This document shows positions 34,413 through 42,826 of a DNA stretch of 64,000 nt, in pieces. Position numbers and translations under genes: made by a program. The notes under the pieces were generated by a model. That model saw only the letters and a list, made by a program, of their open reading frames with translations. It was not told the DNA's origin and searched no databases. Source of the stretch: Fibrella aestuarina BUZ 2. Lineage in GTDB: Bacteria > Bacteroidota > Bacteroidia > Cytophagales > Spirosomataceae. Every line of letters starts with the position of its first letter. Position 1 is the stretch's first letter. Location: positions 3,780,478-3,844,477 of the forward strand of contig NC_020054.1 in assembly GCF_000331105.1 (NCBI RefSeq), read 5' to 3'.

Positions 34413-36386
34413 GTGGTTGAAAATCGCAAATTCATTATTATCGGCGTCTTCTGTTTAGTGGGCCTGATTTACGCCGCTCGCCTGTTCTACCTGCAAATTT
34501 TAGACGATAGCTATTCCCTGGAATCGTCGAGTAACTCCATCAAACGCGTTATCGAAATTCCGTACCGGGGGCAGATCTACGACCGGAACGGCAAACTGCT
34601 GGTCTACAACACGCCGGTGTATGACCTTTACGTAACGCCCAAGCGGGTCAAAATTCCCGACACCACAGCTTTCTGCAAGATGATGGACATTACCCGTCCG
34701 GAATTCGACAGCATTATGGCGATTGCCAAAGCGTATTCGCCCCTGAAGCCCTCGGTATTTCTGCGTCAGCTCTCCAAGGAAGATTACGCCCGTATTCAGG
34801 ACGCCCTGGTCGATTACCGGGGGTTTGAGCCCATGATGAGTTCGATGCGGACGTACCCAGCTCATACGTTGTCCAATGCGCTTGGGTACGTGTCGGAGAT
34901 CAGTAAAAAGGCGCTCGACAATCAGGAAATACCCTACTACCGACAGGGCGACTACGTGGGCCACAACGGCCTGGAAGAACAGTACGAGAAAGAACTGCGC
35001 GGTCGCCGGGGCATCAAATACGTGATGCAAAACGTACGCGGTGTGGTGAAAGGCTCCTTCAAAGACGGGGAGTACGACACCGCCGCTGTGGCGGGCAAAA
35101 GCCTCTATACGAGTATCGACGTGGATGTGCAGCAATATGCCGACAGCCTCATGCAGAACCGCGTGGGAAGCGTTATTGCGCTTGACCCGAACACCGGCGA
35201 GATTCTGGCTTCCGTATCGGCTCCCACGTACGACCCTAATCTGCTGTCGTCGCGGTACTTCTCGAAGAATTACCGCAAACTGGTAAAAGACCCTTACAAA
35301 CCCCTCATCAACCGCCCCATCATGGCGAGTTACCGGCCGGGGTCTACCTTCAAGCTGATCCAGGCGCTGATTGCCCAGCAGCAGGGATCGCTGTATCCCA
35401 ATATGGTGTATGGGCACGCTGGTTCGCCGATGCGCTGCCACTGCCGGGGCGGTAACAACCTGCGTGGGGCGGTGCGGTTTTCCTGCAATCCCTACTTCTA
35501 CAACGTTTTCCGCAAATACATCTACCACAACGGCAATCCCAACACGTTCAAGGCCTCGGCCATTGGCTTGAAGGAGTGGCACGACCAAGTTGTTAAGTTC
35601 GGTATCGGGCAGAAACTCGGCCTTGATCTGCCTTATGAAAAGGCGGGAAACTTACCGACGGTCTCCACCTACGACAAGTTGTATAAAGGAGAAAATCGGT
35701 GGAAATTCTCCAATATCTATTCGCTCAGTATTGGTGAGGGCGAATTGCTCATCAGCCCGCTTAAGCTGGCTAATCTGGCGGCCATTATGGCCAACCGGGG
35801 CTGGTACATCACCCCGCACTATGTGAAAGGCATCGGCCAGATCGGTGAAGGCGTGCCCGACACGTACAAAGAGAAGCACTATACCGACATTGACCGGCAG
35901 TATTACCTGCCCGTGATCGAGGGCATGCGCATGGCGGTGATGGCCGGTACGGTAAAGAAAGAAGCCGACATCGCCGGCATTGATCTCTGCGGGAAAACCG
36001 GGACCGCGCAGAACGCCAAATTCGGGCATAAGCACGACCACTCCATCTTTATTGGCTTCGCGCCGATGAACAACCCCAAAATTGCCATCGCCGTTTTCGT
36101 GGAAAATGCGGGCTGGGGAGGGACGGCGGCGGCGTCAACGGCCGCACTGGTGGTTGAGCGCTATCTGAAACGTAAAACGGAAGCGACGAAGCTGCAAAAC
36201 TGGCTGATGCAACAGAACTACATGCCGCCGCTCTCGATGCTGCCCAAACCGCGCGAGGCGAAGAAACCCGCTGACACCTCGGGCCAGAAAGCCACCCCGA
36301 AGCTGCAAAAAGATAGTCTACGCCGCCCCCGCCCGATGATGACCCAGGTCAGCCCGGCCGAAAAGAGCATCGTGGGAGGAAATTAA
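34413..36386 (+). CDS. mrdA: Penicillin-binding protein 2 (peptidoglycan transpeptidase)
   Basis: The 657-residue protein starts with GTG, directly before the cytoplasmic tail and one membrane span (about 6-26, FIIIGVFCLVGLIYAARLFY). A dimerisation domain with YRGQIYDRNGKLLVYN follows, then the transpeptidase domain with Ser311-x-x-Lys314 (RPGSTFKLIQ), an SLSIGEGELL block, and Lys528-Thr-Gly (CGKTGTAQN). It crosslinks peptidoglycan during cell elongation together with RodA, encoded next. The C-terminus is a basic Pro/Lys-rich tail. All active-site motifs are intact. Confidence 0.95.
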   Translation: MVENRKFIIIGVFCLVGLIYAARLFYLQILDDSYSLESSSNSIKRVIEIPYRGQIYDRNGKLLVYNTPVYDLYVTPKRVKIPDTTAFCKMMDITRPEFDSIMAIAKAYSPLKPSVFLRQLSKEDYARIQDALVDYRGFEPMMSSMRTYPAHTLSNALGYVSEISKKALDNQEIPYYRQGDYVGHNGLEEQYEKELRGRRGIKYVMQNVRGVVKGSFKDGEYDTAAVAGKSLYTSIDVDVQQYADSLMQNRVGSVIALDPNTGEILASVSAPTYDPNLLSSRYFSKNYRKLVKDPYKPLINRPIMASYRPGSTFKLIQALIAQQQGSLYPNMVYGHAGSPMRCHCRGGNNLRGAVRFSCNPYFYNVFRKYIYHNGNPNTFKASAIGLKEWHDQVVKFGIGQKLGLDLPYEKAGNLPTVSTYDKLYKGENRWKFSNIYSLSIGEGELLISPLKLANLAAIMANRGWYITPHYVKGIGQIGEGVPDTYKEKHYTDIDRQYYLPVIEGMRMAVMAGTVKKEADIAGIDLCGKTGTAQNAKFGHKHDHSIFIGFAPMNNPKIAIAVFVENAGWGGTAAASTAALVVERYLKRKTEATKLQNWLMQQNYMPPLSMLPKPREAKKPADTSGQKATPKLQKDSLRRPRPMMTQVSPAEKSIVGGN

Positions 36387-36391
36387 AAAAA

Positions 36392-36545
36392 TGCACAATG
36401 CACAATGAACGATGCGGTCCGCCGGGGGCGCCTAGCCGCTGCGGTACAGTGGTGCTGCAATTGCGTACCGGTGCATAGGGTATTGTACCGTAGCGGCTAG
36501 GCACCCGGCTGACCGCATCGTTTATTGTGCATTGTACATTGTTCA
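36392..36545. repeat. Heptad-armed palindromic element, copy 4, inside the mrdA-rodA operon
   Basis: The left arm starts TGCACAA, TGCACAA, TGAACGA (36392-36412); the right arm ends TCGTTTA, TTGTGCA, TTGTACA, TTGTTCA (36518-36545). The inner parts also pair (GATGCGGTC, GCCTAGCCGCT and GGTACA with their complements), giving a stem of about 60 bp around a loop near 36451-36480. It occupies nearly all of the 167-base gap between mrdA and rodA. Confidence 0.85.
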
Positions 36546-36553
36546 TTTGTAAA

Positions 36554-37831
36554 ATGGCCCGTAACGCTGAATTGACCCGAAATATTGATACCCTGACGCT
36601 GCTGCTCTACATTGGCTGCGTGCTGATGGGCTGGCTGAACGTCTACGCGGCGGTCTATAGCCCCGAAGAGCAAACGAGCATCTTCGACCTGTCGACCAAT
36701 GCCGGTAAGCAACTGATGTGGATCGGTACGTCGGTCCTGCTGATCATCGCCGTGCTGGTGATCGACCATAAGTTCTACGACACCTTCGCCTTTGTGTTTT
36801 ACCTGTTTATGATTGCGATGCTGCTGCTGGTGATGGTGGCGGGGGCAAATATCAAAGGCTCACGGTCCTGGTTCAAAATCGGTTCGTTCTTGTTGCAACC
36901 AGCCGAATTTACCAAGATGACCACCAGCCTGGCGCTGGCCAAGTACCTCGATCAGCCGGGGATCAACCTCACCAAGCGGAAGGATTTATTGTGGGTAGGG
37001 GGCATCATCGGCCTGCCCGCCCTCCTGATCATCCTTTCCAATGAAACGGGCTCGATGCTGGTGTTTTCGTCGTTTGTGATCATGCTGTATCGCGAAGGGC
37101 TCCCCGGCTGGATTCCGCTGACGGGGGTGGTATTGGCCGCGTTGCTCATTCTGGCGCTGATCGTGCCACCGCTGTACCTGTTTGCGGGCATCGCGGTGCT
37201 ATGCGGCCTGGTGATTCTGCTCATGCCGCGCTACAACCGCACGGCCCGTAACATCATCGGCATTGCACTCGTAGGAGGCGCTATGATGCTGACCGCCACG
37301 GGCGTCGATTTCTTCGTCAACAAGGTGCTACAGCCCCACCAACGCAACCGGATCAAGGTGTTGATCGACCCGAACGTTGACCCGCTGGGCGTGGGCTGGA
37401 ACGTAACACAGGCCAAAATCGCCATCGGCTCGGGGCGCCTGCAGGGCAAAGGGTTTCTGGAAGGCACCCAGACAAAGTTCGACTTCGTGCCCGAGCAAAG
37501 CACCGACTTTATTTTCTGCACCATCGGTGAAGAACACGGCTTTGTGGGCAGCCTGATCGTGATTGCGCTCTTCATGGGTTTACTGGCCCGACTGGTGATT
37601 CTGGCCGAAAAGCAGCGCAGCAAATTTGCCCGCGTTTACGGCTACTGCGTCGCGGGCATCATCTTCTTCCACGTGATGGTCAACATCGGCATGACCATTG
37701 GCCTGATGCCCGTGATCGGCATTCCGCTGCCCTTCTTCAGCTACGGTGGTTCGTCGCTCTGGTCGTTTACGCTGCTGCTGTTTATTTTCCTCAAACTCGA
37801 CTCCCGCCGGACGAATTCGCTGTTTAGTTAA
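36554..37831 (+). CDS. rodA: RodA, SEDS-family peptidoglycan glycosyltransferase
   Basis: The 425-residue protein is read from the ATG at 36554 (MARNAELTRN); the frame continues upstream only through the repeat element. About ten membrane spans are visible, with the SEDS signatures ANIKGSRSWFKIGSFLLQPAEF, NETGSMLVF, GKGFLEGTQTKFDFVPEQSTDFIFC (in two parts: GKGFLEGTQTKFDF and VPEQSTDFIFC, with the conserved Asp) and PLPFFSYGGSS. It polymerises lipid II for sidewall growth, with PBP2 encoded just upstream. Confidence 0.95.
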   Translation: MARNAELTRNIDTLTLLLYIGCVLMGWLNVYAAVYSPEEQTSIFDLSTNAGKQLMWIGTSVLLIIAVLVIDHKFYDTFAFVFYLFMIAMLLLVMVAGANIKGSRSWFKIGSFLLQPAEFTKMTTSLALAKYLDQPGINLTKRKDLLWVGGIIGLPALLIILSNETGSMLVFSSFVIMLYREGLPGWIPLTGVVLAALLILALIVPPLYLFAGIAVLCGLVILLMPRYNRTARNIIGIALVGGAMMLTATGVDFFVNKVLQPHQRNRIKVLIDPNVDPLGVGWNVTQAKIAIGSGRLQGKGFLEGTQTKFDFVPEQSTDFIFCTIGEEHGFVGSLIVIALFMGLLARLVILAEKQRSKFARVYGYCVAGIIFFHVMVNIGMTIGLMPVIGIPLPFFSYGGSSLWSFTLLLFIFLKLDSRRTNSLFS

Positions 37832-37855
37832 GTTGCGCTTACGACGTAAACCCAA

Positions 37856-38404
37856 TTATACCTTTCGCTTGATCGTGCGGATAATGGCGAGCACTTCGGC
37901 TTGCAGGACGTTATCGAACTGCACGTTGACCGATTCGCGGTAGGTGCCGTTAGTAAGCAGGTAGAGCACACCCACGGCGTTAGTCTGTTCGGAATAAAAA
38001 AAGGTGCCAAAAGCCTGATCGCCCTCGGTCAGGGTGATGGATTGGGTGAGTGTTTGCCCGTTGAACGACCCGACGGATGGCGTTTTGCCTCCCAGCACCG
38101 TCTGTCCATATTCCGAACAACCCGTGGCCGTGCAGAAGCTATAGGCAAACTTGGCGCGTTTGTCGGCGCGGTCCTGCGCAAACAGCCAACCATCGATCTG
38201 AATCCGGCCACCTTCGCCGGTATAGTTCGCGGGAAACTTGATCGTATAACTGGCATTCAACGGACCCAGCGTCCAACTGGTCGGGTCGGTCTGAACGGTA
38301 TTGTTCAGGTTCGTGGGCGGAGTTGGGTCAACCGTAGTGCGCTTCTTGCAGGCAACTAACACCACGAACAGCGCAATGAATAGAGAGATACGAAACGGCA
38401 GCAT
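37856..38404 (-). CDS. Hypothetical lipoprotein
   Basis: The 182-residue protein has a lipoprotein signal with lipobox VLVAC (Cys19) and a Lys-Lys after it. The mature part is beta-rich with two Cys (FCTATGC) that could form a disulfide. I do not recognise the family. It is convergent with rodA, with 24 bases between the stop codons. Confidence 0.75.
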   Translation of the reverse strand: MLPFRISLFIALFVVLVACKKRTTVDPTPPTNLNNTVQTDPTSWTLGPLNASYTIKFPANYTGEGGRIQIDGWLFAQDRADKRAKFAYSFCTATGCSEYGQTVLGGKTPSVGSFNGQTLTQSITLTEGDQAFGTFFYSEQTNAVGVLYLLTNGTYRESVNVQFDNVLQAEVLAIIRTIKRKV

Positions 38405-38480
38405 ACGTCAGGAGTAGGAAAGGATGTACCCTAGAAACGAAATTCGGTCTAAATCCGTTGATGTCGGGTTCGGTTGCCAC

Positions 38481-38690
38481 CTATTTGTTTTTAGACGGTA
38501 GGGGCTGGGCGGCCAATTCCGTCAGGCAGCGGTTACAGAGGCAAACGTACCCACCCAGTGTCTGCTCGGTATGCGCCCGAATGCGGTCCCGTTCTGCGGA
38601 TGTCAGCGTCAGCTTGGCACAGTCACAATCGTGGATGGCTTCAGGCCGACACGCGAACGGCTGCTGGCATCGGGGGCAGGTCTTCGTCAT
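38481..38690 (-). CDS. Cysteine-rich CWC-family protein
   Basis: The 69-residue protein has the CWC pattern: CPRCQQPFAC near the start, HDCDC, and a last CLCNRCL, eight to nine Cys in all, suited to a zinc site. Its start overlaps the stop of the aminotransferase gene by 4 bases (38687-38690), so the two are translationally coupled. Function unknown. Confidence 0.85.
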   Translation of the reverse strand: MTKTCPRCQQPFACRPEAIHDCDCAKLTLTSAERDRIRAHTEQTLGGYVCLCNRCLTELAAQPLPSKNK

Positions 38691-39835
38691 ACCCGTAGTG
38701 ACCAGTCGTTGAGGCGCTGGCCCGCTTCCAGCAACATGGTGTCGTCTTTGGCGAAACAGAAACGCAGGATATGGTAGTCGGTGCGCTGCTGGTAAAAAAC
38801 CGATACCGGAATGGACGCCACGCCAATGTCGCGCGTCAGGCGCACGGCCAGTTCGTGGTCGGGCTCGTCGGTCAGGCCGGCGTAGGACACGTTCTGGAAA
38901 AAGGTGCCTTCCGTGGGCAAAAACGTGAAGCGGGAGCCCGCCAGCGCCGACAAGAAGAGGTCGCGCTTCTGCTGGTAGAAATTGGGCAGCGTGGTGTAGC
39001 GGTCAGGCTGAGTCAGGTACGTTGCCAGCGCGTGCTGCATCGGCGTCGACACGCTGAACGTCAGAAACTGATGCACCTTCCGAAACTCGACGGTCAGGGC
39101 GGGCGGGGCCAGGCAGTACCCGATTTTCCAGCCCGTGATGTGAAACGTTTTGCCGAACGAGCCGATCACGAACGTTCGCTCGCGCAGCACCGGATAACTC
39201 GCCAGCGAGTGGTGGGTACGTCCGTCGAAGCGGATATGTTCGTACACCTCGTCGGCCACCACCAGCAGGTTATGCGCCTCGGCCAGTGCGGCCAGTTCGT
39301 GCATATCCTCGCCCGTCCAGACGCGGCCCGTGGGGTTATGCGGCGTATTGACAACGACCAGCCGGGTACGTGGCGTCACGAGCAAACGTACCTGATCCCA
39401 GTCGATGCCATAGTCGGGTGGGGCAAGCGACACGTAGATGGGGTGGCCCCCCGCCAGTTCGATCGCGGGTACGTAGCTATCGTAGGCCGGTTCAAACACC
39501 AGAACCTCATCGCCAGGCTGCACCACCGCCGTAATGGCCGCAAACAGCGCTTCCGTAGCGCCCGATGTAATGGTAACCTCGTGGTCGGGATGGTAATGGC
39601 TCCCGTATAGGGTATTGGTTTTCAGAGCGATGGCTTCGCGCAACGACGCTACGCCCGGCATGGGGGCATACTGGTTATGCCCGTCGCGCATGGCCTGAGC
39701 AACCAGTTCAATGAGGGCAGGGTCGGCTGCGAAACTGGGGAATCCCTGCGACAGATTTAATGCGCCCACTTCAGCCGCCAGTTTCGACATGACGGTAAAG
39801 ATGGTGGTGCCTACGTTGGGTAATTTGGACTGCAT
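38687..39835 (-). CDS. Class I/II aminotransferase, methionine aminotransferase (YbdL) type
   Basis: The 382-residue PLP enzyme shows LNLSQGFPSF near the start, Asn167 in NTPHNPTG, Asp195 in VADEVYEH, and the PLP-binding Lys229 in SFGKTFHITGWKIGY. The GFPSF-x-x-D start and the TPHNPTG context match the methionine aminotransferase group, which returns 2-keto-4-methylthiobutyrate to methionine. Kynurenine aminotransferase-like activity is an alternative. It is the first gene of a pair with the CWC protein. Confidence 0.9.
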   Translation of the reverse strand: MQSKLPNVGTTIFTVMSKLAAEVGALNLSQGFPSFAADPALIELVAQAMRDGHNQYAPMPGVASLREAIALKTNTLYGSHYHPDHEVTITSGATEALFAAITAVVQPGDEVLVFEPAYDSYVPAIELAGGHPIYVSLAPPDYGIDWDQVRLLVTPRTRLVVVNTPHNPTGRVWTGEDMHELAALAEAHNLLVVADEVYEHIRFDGRTHHSLASYPVLRERTFVIGSFGKTFHITGWKIGYCLAPPALTVEFRKVHQFLTFSVSTPMQHALATYLTQPDRYTTLPNFYQQKRDLFLSALAGSRFTFLPTEGTFFQNVSYAGLTDEPDHELAVRLTRDIGVASIPVSVFYQQRTDYHILRFCFAKDDTMLLEAGQRLNDWSLRV

Positions 39836-39906
39836 AGGAAACGCAACGCTGAACGTTGACAGACAAAAATAAGGGAGCGCGCGTCAAGCGGCCGATGGGG
39901 ATATTG

Positions 39907-40824
39907 TCAGGATTCGCCGGGTTTTCCGCCTTTCGGGTGGGCCTGATCGTAAGTTTTTTTTAGCTGTTCGAGGCTTGTGTGTGTGTACACCTGCGTGGCG
40001 GCCAGGCTGCTGTGGCCCAGCAGGTCTTTGATGGCGTTGAGGTCGGCCCCCCGGCTAAGCAGGTGGGTGGCAAAGCTATGGCGCAGCACGTGCGGGCTGC
40101 GTTTTTCGAGCGTCGTCACCAGCGACAGGTACTTGTTGACGATCCGCTGAATGAGCACCGGATAGGCGGGGATGCCCTTGTCGCTGACCAGTAACGCCGT
40201 CGGGTCGGCTTTGCCATCGAAAAACACCCGCTTTTGCTGCTCGTATTGATCGATCAGCGCCAGCAGGGGCGGCACCAGCGGGATGATCCGGTGCTTGTTG
40301 CGCTTGCCCAGCACGGTGATCGTGCGGTCGAAACGGTTGATATCGGTGGGTTTCAGGCCCAAGAGTTCACCCAGGCGGATGCCCGTGCCGTAGAGCAATT
40401 CCAGCACCAGCTTGTCGCGCAGCCCGATGAAGTCGTCGGCGAAATCGATGTCGTCGAGCAGCGTTTCCATCGGCTTCTCTTCCACGAACGTCGGGAGGCG
40501 ACTGCTCTGTTTCAGCGCCACAATCTTCTGCATCGGATCGGCGCTAATGCGCTGATGGCGAAGTAAATAGCCGTAGTAGGCCCGCAAGGTGGCAATCTTC
40601 CGGTTGACGGTCGACTTGTTCAGCCCGCTTTCGACCAGGTGCACAATCCAGGCCCGGATCAACAGATGGTCGGCGGCCGGAGGCAACGTACCGGGGTGCT
40701 GTTCGGCCAGAAACTCGGTAAACTGAAGCAGGTCGTTTTTATACGCCAGCAGGGTGTGGTGACTAAGCCGTTTTTCGTAACGGATGTGTCGTAAAAAATC
40801 AGAGCCGGGATCGGTTGGAGTCAA
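39907..40824 (-). CDS. xerC: Tyrosine recombinase XerC
   Basis: The 305-residue protein has an N-terminal SAM-like domain (about 5-95) and a catalytic domain with the full set Arg150, Lys174, His245, Arg248, His271 and nucleophile Tyr280 (LLYGTGIRLGELLGL; PHVLRHSFATHLL; LGHSSLAATQVYTHT). It resolves chromosome dimers at dif. It lies beside rpsU, as in many Bacteroidota, supporting a housekeeping role rather than a mobile integrase. Confidence 0.92.
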   Translation of the reverse strand: MTPTDPGSDFLRHIRYEKRLSHHTLLAYKNDLLQFTEFLAEQHPGTLPPAADHLLIRAWIVHLVESGLNKSTVNRKIATLRAYYGYLLRHQRISADPMQKIVALKQSSRLPTFVEEKPMETLLDDIDFADDFIGLRDKLVLELLYGTGIRLGELLGLKPTDINRFDRTITVLGKRNKHRIIPLVPPLLALIDQYEQQKRVFFDGKADPTALLVSDKGIPAYPVLIQRIVNKYLSLVTTLEKRSPHVLRHSFATHLLSRGADLNAIKDLLGHSSLAATQVYTHTSLEQLKKTYDQAHPKGGKPGES

Positions 40825-40850
40825 CGTCGCTGTCGGGTTAGTGCGTCGTA

Positions 40851-40884
40851 CGAAGATAGGGGATACCGGTTCATCTGGTACAAA
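40851..40884 (-). promoter_or_regulatory. Candidate promoter of xerC
   Basis: On the minus strand, TTTG (40884-40881) and TATCTTCG (40858-40851) are 22 bases apart; the -7 has one mismatch to TAnnTTTG. It lies just beyond the rpsU terminator. Confidence 0.4.
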
Positions 40885-40887
40885 AAC

Positions 40888-40919
40888 AAGGGACTTAACC
40901 CGGTTGGATTAAGTCCCTT
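40888..40919 (-). terminator. Terminator of rpsU
   Basis: Perfect 11-base arms AAGGGACTTAA and TTAAGTCCCTT around a 10-base loop. In the rpsU direction a run TGTTTTTG follows, so it is a good intrinsic terminator. Confidence 0.8.
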
Positions 40920-40981
40920 TAGTCGCTTACAGCGACGTAACGTCGCTGGCACTCGTGTCGCTCGCCGTCCCGGCGAACCGA

Positions 40982-41179
40982 CTACTGTTGCGTGTGGTTG
41001 CCGTACATTTTTTCTTTGTAGGCAGCGCGAATGACATCCTTGCGACGGCTAATAGAAGGCTTCTGGAAGGCCGTACGTGCGCGCAGCTGACGCAACACAC
41101 CCGTCTTCTCGAATTTCTTCTTAAAGCGTTTCAAGGCTTTATCAATCGACTCGTTTTCTTTTACGTTAATGATAATCAT
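40982..41179 (-). CDS. rpsU: 30S ribosomal protein bS21
   Basis: The 65-residue protein is read from the ATG at 41179 (MIIINVKENESIDKALKRF); it has the S21 pattern with FKKKFEKTGVLRQLR and SRRKDVIRAAYKEK and a basic C-terminus. The frame extends upstream, but across the promoter and over the divergent ppx start. It assists initiation on the 30S subunit. Length is normal for Bacteroidota. Confidence 0.95.
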   Translation of the reverse strand: MIIINVKENESIDKALKRFKKKFEKTGVLRQLRARTAFQKPSISRRKDVIRAAYKEKMYGNHTQQ

Positions 41180-41216
41180 GTAATACCGGTATTTTTGTGT
41201 TTTGCAAAACGGACTG

Positions 41217-41247
41217 CAAAGATAGTACAAACAGTACATGAAACAAG
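41217..41247 (-). promoter_or_regulatory. Promoter of rpsU
   Basis: On the minus strand, CTTG (41247-41244) and a perfect TATCTTTG (41224-41217) are 19 bases apart, giving a leader of about 30 bases before the rpsU ATG. Confidence 0.65.
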
Positions 41248-42194
41248 CGGTTATCGACCTCGGCACGAATACCTTCCACCTCCTTATCGTCCAAAAAAAG
41301 CCGAACGCGGCCCGGCCGGATTCCACTTACGAGACGTTGTTTCGGGAAAGTCGGCCGGCCAAAATCGGGCGGGCGGCGGGTGGCGGCGGCGGGATCAACC
41401 AGCGCCTTATCACCGACGACGCCATTGGCCGCGCCCTCGACGTGCTAACCTACTTCCGGCAGGTGCTCGATGAGCACCAGATCGACCCCGCCAGTGTGGC
41501 CGTGTTTGGCACCAGCGCCATCCGGGTGGCGCAGAACCAGCAGGCGTTTGTCGATCAGGTACGTACCCAGACCGGCCTGTTGGTCCGCGTGATCTCGGGC
41601 GACGAAGAGGCGGGCCTCATCTACCGCGGTGTGCGGGCGTCAGGCGCGCTTTCCGACGAAACGGCGCTCATCATGGACATTGGTGGGGGCAGTGTCGAGT
41701 TCATCATCGGCAGCGCGGACCGGCTCCTCTGGAAGCAGAGCTTCGAGATTGGCGGGCAGCGGCTGATGGAGCGATTCATGGGTGAGTCCGACAGGCTGAG
41801 CCCCGCTGCCGTTGGGCGCTTGCACAGTTACTTTCAGGAGCAATTACTGCCGCTGACCAACGCGATTCACCAGTATCACCCGTCGGTACTCGTCGGCTCG
41901 TCGGGTACGTTCGACACGCTGATCGATATGCAGTATCAGCACGAACAGGGCGTTTGGCCGCCCGCCGAGCAGGCTGCGTTTGAACTACCAATCGCCGAAT
42001 TTTACCGGGCTTACGAACTACTGCTCACGCGCAACCATGACGAGCGCATGGCCATCCCCGGCATGATCGAACTGCGCGTGGATATGATCGTGGTGGCCGT
42101 CGTGCTCATCGCCTTCGTGCTCAAAACCTACGGCATCAACGCCATTCGGGTGTCGACCTACGCGCTGAAAGAGGGGGTGCTTAGTGGGGAGTGA
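41238..42194 (+). CDS. ppx: Ppx/GppA exopolyphosphatase family protein
   Basis: The 318-residue protein has the actin-like ATPase fold: phosphate-1 motif VIDLGTNTFHLLI (5-17), VFGTSAIRVAQN, GDEEAGLIYRGV, and phosphate-2 MDIGGGSVEFIIG. This group hydrolyses polyphosphate or pppGpp. It lacks the C-terminal HD-like domain of longer members, as is usual for the ~300-residue class. It is divergent from rpsU with 58 bases between the starts. Confidence 0.9.
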   Translation: MKQAVIDLGTNTFHLLIVQKKPNAARPDSTYETLFRESRPAKIGRAAGGGGGINQRLITDDAIGRALDVLTYFRQVLDEHQIDPASVAVFGTSAIRVAQNQQAFVDQVRTQTGLLVRVISGDEEAGLIYRGVRASGALSDETALIMDIGGGSVEFIIGSADRLLWKQSFEIGGQRLMERFMGESDRLSPAAVGRLHSYFQEQLLPLTNAIHQYHPSVLVGSSGTFDTLIDMQYQHEQGVWPPAEQAAFELPIAEFYRAYELLLTRNHDERMAIPGMIELRVDMIVVAVVLIAFVLKTYGINAIRVSTYALKEGVLSGE

Positions 42195-42216
42195 AATTAG
42201 CTACTACATCTAGCGC

Positions 42217-42744
42217 TTATCGCTCATCATTCCCCTGCTTCCGCTTCAGGCTGGCTAGGTGGTGATAGGTGTGGTGGGTAGTGAAAAAGAGCATTTCCAG
42301 CCCCGTAACCGGCCCCAGAATGGGGTGCTTCCAGACGGTATTGCCGGTCAAGTCCATGTCGGAGAGGGTGGGTAACAGCGCCTCCACCGCCGCCAGGGTC
42401 TGGTGCCAGGCGGTGTTCTGCTCGACCAGCGATTTGGGTTGAGTTTCCCGGATGGCTGCGTTGGTGGTGGGAGGGAGTTGCTCCAGCCCGGCGTTGTACT
42501 GAGCCACGATCTCATCGTACGAGCGAGAAGGTCGGTCGGTGGGGCGCCAGTTGACCCGCGCCGGTTCGCCATAGAGTTGCACGAGGCCATACGTGCTTCG
42601 GAGCAGGTGCGCAACTTCCTGCTCGATGGTCCATTTTTCGCCCTGTGGGCGGGTCCAGGCATCGGCCAGGCCGGGGCTGTTGAACCAGTCGGTGATGTGT
42701 TGAATTGCTCCGAGAACATCGGGGCGTGCGGTGGCTAACGTCAT
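42217..42744 (-). CDS. DinB-family protein
   Basis: The 175-residue protein is read from the ATG at 42744 (MTLATARPDV). It is a four-helix bundle with the DinB metal-ligand His residues in EVAHLLRSTYG and HHTYHHLASL. Members bind a divalent metal; some are thiol-dependent S-transferases. It diverges from the MarR gene and appears to share its operator. Confidence 0.85.
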   Translation of the reverse strand: MTLATARPDVLGAIQHITDWFNSPGLADAWTRPQGEKWTIEQEVAHLLRSTYGLVQLYGEPARVNWRPTDRPSRSYDEIVAQYNAGLEQLPPTTNAAIRETQPKSLVEQNTAWHQTLAAVEALLPTLSDMDLTGNTVWKHPILGPVTGLEMLFFTTHHTYHHLASLKRKQGNDER

Positions 42745-42772
42745 GAGTCTGATGGAGTTGGTTTGGTTGAGC

Positions 42773-42803
42773 CAAACATATCGACAAAGAGTTGTATATG
42801 CAA
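42773..42803 (-). promoter_or_regulatory. Promoter of the DinB-family gene
   Basis: On the minus strand, TTG (42803-42801) and a perfect TATGTTTG (42780-42773) are 20 bases apart; the leader is about 28 bases. The upstream element lies in the palindrome 42791-42804. Confidence 0.65.
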
Positions 42804-42804
42804 C
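42791..42804. promoter_or_regulatory. Palindromic operator shared by marR and dinB promoters
   Basis: GTTGTATATGCAAC matches its own complement at 12 of 14 bases and covers the -33 elements of both divergent promoters. It is the obvious site for the MarR protein encoded at 42827. This is inference from position and symmetry. Confidence 0.6.
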
Positions 42805-42821
42805 TTTGGCTTGTATCTTTG
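42792..42821 (+). promoter_or_regulatory. Promoter of the marR gene, near-leaderless
   Basis: TTG at 42792-42794 and a perfect TATCTTTG at 42814-42821, 19 bases apart. The ATG at 42827 is where transcription would be expected to begin, so the mRNA may have no leader. Confidence 0.65.
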
Positions 42822-42826
42822 TCCAT

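Noticed and set aside
36527..36553. An N-terminal extension of RodA
   Set aside because: It is coded by the right arm of a heptad element; the ATG at 36554 fits RodA.
39907..40824. XerC as the integrase of a mobile element
   Set aside because: It has the normal XerC length and motifs, neighbours rpsU and no attachment repeats or cargo genes are seen.
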